Origin: Carboxylicivirga marina
Lineage (GTDB): Bacteria > Bacteroidota > Bacteroidia > Bacteroidales > Marinilabiliaceae
Direction: 5' to 3'
DNA: 44,450 bases
NCBI RefSeq assembly: GCF_016612505.1
Contig: NZ_JAENRR010000041.1
Coordinates: 1 to 44,450 of the forward strand
Shown: positions 39,077 to 44,450 of the stretch, one piece after another
Position numbering within the stretch: position 1 is the stretch's first letter
Layout: each line of letters starts with the position of its first letter
Translations under genes and position numbers: made by a program
Notes under the pieces: model-generated
What the model was told of the DNA's origin: nothing
Database searches by the model: none
Seen by the model: only the letters and a program-made list of their open reading frames with translations

Positions 39077-42058
39077 TCAATCATTGATAACAATGGCCGC
39101 TCTTTGCTTTTTCCCATCCATTAAAATAGTTAATGGATCTTCAAACTCAACATGACGAAAGTATTCAGTTTCGCGCACCAACTTTTGTGATTTTAACCTA
39201 TCTAGTTTTACAAATTGTTCGTCATTATTATGGTGAACACTAAAGTATCCCACATTCATGGATGTGACATTATGGAAGAAATGCGATCCCAGAGAAGCAT
39301 CTAGTGGAAAATCAGGTAAGCCCATTTCAACAATAACACGTGCATGTGATATTTGCGACCAAAATACCGGAATGCCCGTAAAACGATCGCGTGTACCCCA
39401 TCGTCCGGGACCAATCAGTACATATTCTTTGCCTTGCTCTTCGAAATACTTATTAATTTCGGCCATCTCGGCGCCCATCTCAGCAGTTTTGGTACGATCA
39501 AATACATCAATATTCATATACACCACATCTTTAATATGGTTTAATCGACCGTTACCCATACCTTTAATCGACTGCAATATCATTTTATCGGTATCCTCTG
39601 CCTCAAAGTCAATATTTACATTGTTTTCAACACGGATAAGCGGTTTGATTTGCAAAAGGTATAAAGTTGGCAGATTTCGACGCCCTGCCTCCAGATCAAC
39701 AGCAAACTCAATTTCAACAGGCGCACCCATTGCCTCTTTAAAGAAACGAAGCAACATATCCAGCGTTTGCGAAAGCGGAATATAGTCGTACTTAAGAATA
39801 TTTGAGTAGTTAACCACACGCGGCCCACGTTTTGAGAAGTCATTGGTCATTCGGTCGTAATTGTAATCATACACCGAAGCACAATGCTTCAGGTTTCCAT
39901 CTTCTTCGGCTTCTTTAATGCTTAGCTTAACAATGGCAGCATCTTCGCCCCCCTTTTCAAGGCAGAAATCATCTTTTTCTAAATCTAAGGCATAGAAATA
40001 GGTTTGTGAATCTTTTATCTGATCCTGTATGGAATTCAATTCCAGTTTTGGATGTTTAGGGCAGAAACGATAGGCTTTTTCTCCGCCAACCACATACTTA
40101 CCCAAACCAACTCCTAACACGGCAAAACCGTCCTCAGGCTTCATATAAGAAAATGGATAGTAGTTATATGACTGTGCCACACCACTAATATGAGGGTAAA
40201 AACGATCTCCGACCTTGCCACCAACAACCTCCTGAATAATAACGGCCATTTTCTCCTCCTCAATCTTATAATTTACCGCATCGAAATAAGCCTTGGCAGG
40301 ATCACTAAACATGGAGGCATAAACTAATTTGACAGCAGTACATAACTGTCGGAAACGCTCATTGACATCGGGGTGATTATTGGGCACCATGAATGTGGCA
40401 TAAACACCAGCAAAAGGCTGCAACAGACTATCTTCAAATAATCCGGAAGAACGCACGGCCAAAGGCTGATCCATGACCTCAACATATTGCATTAGCTTTT
40501 CATTCACCTCATCGCTTAGCTCCGATTTCAAGAACAACTCTTTAATCTCGTCATATTTCTTTTCAACGAAAGCCAAAGTATAGAGATTGTTCTTCTCAAT
40601 AAAATGGGTGAATTCACCAGCACCAATAATGGTTGTAACCGGAATACGAATATTAATATTATCGATGATGCGATCAAAGTTGATGTTCTCAATAAAATTA
40701 CTCAGGAAAGCCACACCACGACCTTTACCACCAAAGGATCCTTCGCCAATACGCACAATGTATCGACTACTCTTAACCATATCCTTATCAAACATCACAA
40801 CCTTGCCACGAAGACGCCTTAAACGCACATCTTCAAATACTTCAAGTATAGCTTGTCGGAGCTTTGTTGAACTTTCAAAGTCCTCAATCCGATATGGACG
40901 GAGGCGTTTAGCAATGGTTATCTCTCCCCTAGCCATCAGCCAGGTTGAAATACCATTACGGCGGGCATGATACAGTAACGATTCAGGTGTAACCTCTTCA
41001 ATACAATCAACAAACTCCTTCATATTACGTGCCACCGCCACTTTGGCGCCACGTGTATTCTTAAAAACAAAATTACCAAACCCGAGTTTTTGGTGGATGA
41101 AATTGTATATATCAAGTGATAAGCTATCGGAGTTTTTATCGATAAAATCAGAATTAACAGCTTCGGCACGCAGAGCATTAGCCGGATCTGATGATTGCAG
41201 CAAGGTTGGTATTATGGTTTTTGACTTTACATATTTAATCAACTCAACGCCAGCATCAACATCGTCGACACCATTGCGGGCATATTGCACATCTGAAATC
41301 ACACAAATGAGGTTGTCAAGGTATTTATCTACAATCTGAACGGCATCTTCATAATTACTTACCAGTAAAATTTTCGGACGCACACGCATCTTCATGATTT
41401 TATGCAACTGATCGCTCGATTCTTCGCTCAGAATCGCTTGCGTTTGGCGCATAATTATCGAGTACAACAATGGCAGATAACGGGTATAATACTTTTGTGA
41501 ATCTTCCACCAGGAGGATAACACGTACATCACCCACCTTTACATCGTTGGCCACATTCATTTTGTCCTCAACGTATTTAATCATCGCTAAAAAAACACGA
41601 GAATCACCATTCCAAACAAATACACGATCGATGTGCTCAATATTACCGCTCGCCTCGTCAAAGAACTTGAGATCGGCATTATTATTAACCATTAACAAAA
41701 TAGGCACATTGGGCTGCACTTCTTTTAAGCGAGCACTCATTTGCAAGGGTAACTGCTTATCAAGACCTGCCATAAGTATGATCATATCAAACTCACGCTC
41801 GGCCATTAATTCTTCAGCTTCGGCACAGGTGGCAACACTTGTAATACGGGGCGCTGTAAACAAATTCAACTGTAAGTACTCGCCAAATATCTTATCAAAA
41901 AAACGTCCTTCACGCACTATGCTATAGGCATCGTAATGATTGGCAATGAGTAAAACTTCCTTGACCTTAAAGGACATTAGCTCCTGAAAAATGTCACGAT
42001 CGGAACGCTTACGATTATATAGATTTGAAAGAGATAATTCGTTGATGTTGTTATTCAT
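39077..42058 (-). CDS. Receiver-like domains fused to PEP synthase/PPDK-type ATP-binding domain
   Basis: 993 residues, cytoplasmic. Residues about 33-170 and 175-325 are two alpha/beta domains resembling response-regulator receivers. The first has KEVLLIANHYDAYSIV; the second has VILLVEDSQKYYTR and a late VISDVQYARNGVDDVDAGVE with a candidate phospho-Asp. From about 430 to 830 is a PPDK_N-type ATP-grasp domain (RIGEGSFGGKGRGVAFLSNF, PLAVRSSGLFEDS, AVIIQEVVGG, VEIEFAVD...LYLLQIKPL). The swivelling phospho-His domain and PEP/pyruvate barrel of true PEP synthase are missing. A C-terminal region of about 160 residues (YVLIGPGRWGTRDRFTGIPV) is unassigned. It is usually annotated as PEP synthase, but that reaction cannot be completed by this protein alone. 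Confidence 0.75.
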   Translation of the reverse strand: MNNNINELSLSNLYNRKRSDRDIFQELMSFKVKEVLLIANHYDAYSIVREGRFFDKIFGEYLQLNLFTAPRITSVATCAEAEELMAEREFDMIILMAGLDKQLPLQMSARLKEVQPNVPILLMVNNNADLKFFDEASGNIEHIDRVFVWNGDSRVFLAMIKYVEDKMNVANDVKVGDVRVILLVEDSQKYYTRYLPLLYSIIMRQTQAILSEESSDQLHKIMKMRVRPKILLVSNYEDAVQIVDKYLDNLICVISDVQYARNGVDDVDAGVELIKYVKSKTIIPTLLQSSDPANALRAEAVNSDFIDKNSDSLSLDIYNFIHQKLGFGNFVFKNTRGAKVAVARNMKEFVDCIEEVTPESLLYHARRNGISTWLMARGEITIAKRLRPYRIEDFESSTKLRQAILEVFEDVRLRRLRGKVVMFDKDMVKSSRYIVRIGEGSFGGKGRGVAFLSNFIENINFDRIIDNINIRIPVTTIIGAGEFTHFIEKNNLYTLAFVEKKYDEIKELFLKSELSDEVNEKLMQYVEVMDQPLAVRSSGLFEDSLLQPFAGVYATFMVPNNHPDVNERFRQLCTAVKLVYASMFSDPAKAYFDAVNYKIEEEKMAVIIQEVVGGKVGDRFYPHISGVAQSYNYYPFSYMKPEDGFAVLGVGLGKYVVGGEKAYRFCPKHPKLELNSIQDQIKDSQTYFYALDLEKDDFCLEKGGEDAAIVKLSIKEAEEDGNLKHCASVYDYNYDRMTNDFSKRGPRVVNYSNILKYDYIPLSQTLDMLLRFFKEAMGAPVEIEFAVDLEAGRRNLPTLYLLQIKPLIRVENNVNIDFEAEDTDKMILQSIKGMGNGRLNHIKDVVYMNIDVFDRTKTAEMGAEMAEINKYFEEQGKEYVLIGPGRWGTRDRFTGIPVFWSQISHARVIVEMGLPDFPLDASLGSHFFHNVTSMNVGYFSVHHNNDEQFVKLDRLKSQKLVRETEYFRHVEFEDPLTILMDGKKQRAAIVIND

Positions 42059-42325
42059 CCTATAGATTTTAGACTGATAGAGCTTAGACTATTAGACAAC
42101 AAAGTACTGACCCTAAAGTTGAATTGAACAATAGCAGCAAAATAAGTGAAAAATGTTGGGATGAGAAGAAAAGAGGGATGATTTTGAGATTAAGAATGGC
42201 ATGCTATGTGACAGTTCGCTTGACCTTCTCTAATGATTAGGGCTTTGAGAAAGATGGAAACAAAACATGACTAACTTTAATTGTAAAGTTATTTGTATTT
42301 TTAAACACCAATTAAATTATAATGT

Positions 42326-43564
42326 ATGAGCCACTTCATTACTGATATTCAAATCAACAAGATATTCCATTTAGAGAATATTCATATACCTATTGACAAA
42401 AAGGAGAAAAAACATCTAATAATTACGGGTAAAAATGGAAGTGGAAAAACGTCTTTACTTATTTCACTTAAAGAATTATTGAGCAGAATAATAAACGATT
42501 CTACGCTACAATTTTTACGATATGGAGAATTCTTAGATTCCTCCAAGATTAGACTAGAACAATTAATCAATCAAAATGCTCCTCATACAGCTATACACCA
42601 ACAAGAACAAAACTTCAAATACCATAACGAACAATTTCAAAATACCTTTGGAAAGGTAAACATTAATTTTACTCATATTATTGAAATATCTAAACTAGTT
42701 CATGCTAATAATTTCGTCATGGCCATATATGAAGCCAATCGAAAGACATTAATGAACAAACCCCCTAACCCTGAGAAACCGAACCTAAAAACACTCTACC
42801 AGATACAAGACAACACTCAACAGGAATTCCTAAAATTCTTAGTTGACCTAAAAGTTCAAGAAGCTTTAGCTCGTAATGAGAATGACGAAAAGTATGCCGA
42901 TGAAATAAGAGTCTGGTTCGATAACTTTACAAACCTTTTAAAAGATATATTTGGCAACAGCAATGTTCAATTGGAGTTTAATTTTAAAGACTACTCCTTT
43001 TCTATAATTGAAAACAACAAGTGCTTTGGCTTTAATGAATTATCTGATGGCTACTCGGCAATTATTGATATTGTAGCCGATTTGATACTAAAAATGCAAT
43101 CACCCGATAATATTACCCGTGCTTTTCAAAAAGAGGGTATTGTGTTAATTGACGAAATAGAAACCCACCTTCATTTAGAATTGCAAAAAACCATTCTTCC
43201 ATTTTTAACAAAGGTATTCCCTAATATTCAATTTATTGTTACCACCCACTCGCCATTTGTACTAAGTTCTATTGACAATGCTGTGGCCTATGATTTAGAA
43301 AAACAAGAAAGTTTGGACGACTTGAGTACATACTCATATGAAGCATTGGCAGAAGGTTACTTTAATGTTAGCAGCGAATCATCTCACCTTGACTGCAAGC
43401 TGAAACGATTTGAAGAATTACTCGATTTGGTAGAACGAGATATGGCTGAAACAAAAGAACTTAAAAATCTTGATGAAGAACTTGGCCAGCTGGATAAGAA
43501 TTTAACTCCTGAGAATATATTAGAACAGTACCTTCTATTAAAAGTAAAATACCCTATCAAATAA
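42326..43564 (+). CDS. ABC/SMC-like AAA ATPase, Septu PtuA-like
   Basis: 412 residues, soluble. Walker A GKNGSGKTS is at 35-43, an inserted helical coiled-coil region lies at about 50-230, the ABC signature-like NELSDGYSAI at about 237-246, Walker B IVLIDEIETHLHLELQ at about 273-288, and the H-loop VTTHSPFVLSS near 308-318. This is the OLD/RecF-type arrangement used by PtuA of the Septu anti-phage system. The HNH nuclease gene starts 6 bases after its stop, as in ptuAB. Assignment rests on architecture and pairing; a DNA-repair or other RecF-like ATPase is the alternative. The gene is visibly more AT-rich than the core genes, consistent with transfer. Confidence 0.75.
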   Translation: MSHFITDIQINKIFHLENIHIPIDKKEKKHLIITGKNGSGKTSLLISLKELLSRIINDSTLQFLRYGEFLDSSKIRLEQLINQNAPHTAIHQQEQNFKYHNEQFQNTFGKVNINFTHIIEISKLVHANNFVMAIYEANRKTLMNKPPNPEKPNLKTLYQIQDNTQQEFLKFLVDLKVQEALARNENDEKYADEIRVWFDNFTNLLKDIFGNSNVQLEFNFKDYSFSIIENNKCFGFNELSDGYSAIIDIVADLILKMQSPDNITRAFQKEGIVLIDEIETHLHLELQKTILPFLTKVFPNIQFIVTTHSPFVLSSIDNAVAYDLEKQESLDDLSTYSYEALAEGYFNVSSESSHLDCKLKRFEELLDLVERDMAETKELKNLDEELGQLDKNLTPENILEQYLLLKVKYPIK

Positions 43565-43570
43565 GCTTGT

Positions 43571-44215
43571 ATGATTAAAGTACGCAAGGCTAAAAAAGTT
43601 CCTGCCTCATTACACAAGAATCCATGCACAGCTTACGATGGACAAGATGTGCAGACTCAACTCATCACAGACCACGATGGCAAATGTTACCTTTGCGAGC
43701 AATTGACACACAAGAGCTTTGAAATTGAACACTTAAAACCAAAAGCAGAAGGCTATTACCCTGAGTTAAAATTCAAATGGAACAATTTGTTTCTTTCATG
43801 CCCCTACTGTAATGGAAGGAAGCACAATGCTCTACAGTTGCTTGACCCAACAACCAACCAGATAGAAGAAATAATAGAACAACGTATCGATTTTTCATCT
43901 CAAAAAGCAACATTTGAAAGTATCAATACCGATAAGCAAACAGTGGACACCATTACTCTGCTAAAGAAACTCCATAATGGTAAAAATGAAATTCGCGATG
44001 TCAGAACCAACGAGTTCTATAAAGATATTAAGCAACAAATTAAAGGCTTTCTAAAACTATTGGTTGATTATCAATGCAATCCGTCAACCGAAAACAAACA
44101 AGCCGTCATTGACAGTCTGCATATTAGCAAAGAATTTTTGGGTTTTAAATACTGGATAATAAAGGACTCTGATTCACTAAATGCAACTTTCAGTTCTTAC
44201 CTTAAATGGAATTAA
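43571..44215 (+). CDS. HNH endonuclease, Septu PtuB-like (TIGR02646-like)
   Basis: 214 residues. The N-terminus MIKVRKAKKVPASLHKN is typical of the PtuB/TIGR02646 group. The HNH centre with its structural zinc is complete: Cys39-x2-Cys42 (CYLCEQ), IEHLKPK with His54, then WNNLFLSCPYCNGRKH with Asn72, Cys77, Cys80, Asn81 and His85. The C-terminal half is helical (DTITLLKKLHNGKNEIRDVR) and may bind the ATPase. It is predicted to cut phage or host nucleic acid when the ATPase licenses it. The start is ATG at 43571, 6 bases after the upstream stop, so the two genes are co-transcribed. Confidence 0.8.
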   Translation: MIKVRKAKKVPASLHKNPCTAYDGQDVQTQLITDHDGKCYLCEQLTHKSFEIEHLKPKAEGYYPELKFKWNNLFLSCPYCNGRKHNALQLLDPTTNQIEEIIEQRIDFSSQKATFESINTDKQTVDTITLLKKLHNGKNEIRDVRTNEFYKDIKQQIKGFLKLLVDYQCNPSTENKQAVIDSLHISKEFLGFKYWIIKDSDSLNATFSSYLKWN

Positions 44216-44450
44216 GCATTTGACAAACCCAATGTTTATTTCTATGACATCCAATCAGATATCTACGACATCAAAAAAGATGTGTATCCATATAAAATTA
44301 GATGAACACCTATATCAAAATTGATAATAACAGTATCAATAAGGATGTGTATTTATATGAATTTTGATATCATGAAGTTGTTTAAAGTCCTAAAATAGAA
44401 TAAATTAAGCGGTTTAATTAATTGATATTCTGATGATTAAATGGTATATT
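44216..44450. other. AT-rich tail with nested inverted repeats
   Basis: No gene is seen. ATATCAAAATT (44312-44322) is matched by its perfect reverse complement at 44360-44370. Inside lies a 7-bp hairpin ATTGATA/TATCAAT (44320-44326 with 44334-44340). A diverged direct repeat GATGTGTAT (44279-44287, 44344-44352) is also present. It may be a terminator, an operator for a gene to the right, or a recombination border. Confidence 0.5.

Noticed and set aside
42326-44215. Retron of the Ec78 type
   Set aside because: The effector pair resembles its PtuAB part, but no reverse transcriptase gene or msr/msd-like RNA is in the window.

Overview
The window is a chromosomal segment of a Bacteroidota bacterium, most likely Bacteroidia and plausibly the Marinilabiliales/Marinifilaceae side. 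The evidence is the -7 promoter boxes of the form TAnnTTTG ahead of several genes, few Shine-Dalgarno sites, a zinc-free L36 and S14 of the Bacteroidota kind, str-S10-spc-alpha gene order without tuf, a periplasmic propeller sensor, and a eukaryotic-type citrate synthase. I could not run a taxonomic search, so the lineage is inferred.

Layout. 1-3.5 kb: accessory genes (PAS-LuxR regulator, a 59-residue winged-helix protein, an unrecognised protein with a doubtful start, an outer-membrane barrel protein). 3.6-8.2 kb: hisS, a REP-like intergenic repeat cluster, a lone histidine ammonia-lyase and the GTPase ychF, all on + and each followed by a clear terminator. 8.4-14.6 kb, minus strand: a large propeller sensor with a SpoIIE-type phosphatase output, citrate synthase and enolase. 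14.7-32.7 kb: an unbroken minus-strand translation cluster running rpsL-rpsG-fusA-rpsJ-rplC-rplD-rplW-rplB-rpsS-rplV-rpsC-rplP-rpmC-rpsQ-rplN-rplX-rplE-rpsN-rpsH-rplF-rplR-rpsE-rpmD-rplO-secY-map-infA-rpmJ-rpsM-rpsK-rpsD-rpoA-rplQ, ended by two hairpin terminators before eno. 33-42 kb: secreted M28 peptidase, fabD with a long foldable leader, acs, an orphan secreted protein, and a large protein with response-regulator-like domains joined to a PEP synthase-type ATP-grasp domain. 42.3-44.2 kb: a two-gene cassette of an ABC/SMC-like AAA ATPase and an HNH nuclease, resembling the Septu (PtuA/PtuB) anti-phage system, followed by AT-rich DNA with inverted repeats.

How the parts fit. Most of the window is core growth machinery: translation, RNA polymerase alpha, protein export, N-terminal Met removal, TCA cycle entry, glycolysis, fatty acid initiation and acetate activation. 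The best candidate for an exciting system is the ATPase/HNH pair at the right end. Next come the PEP-grasp/receiver fusion and the fabD leader, which can form competing hairpins. I found no tRNA or rRNA gene, CRISPR array, insertion sequence or prophage.
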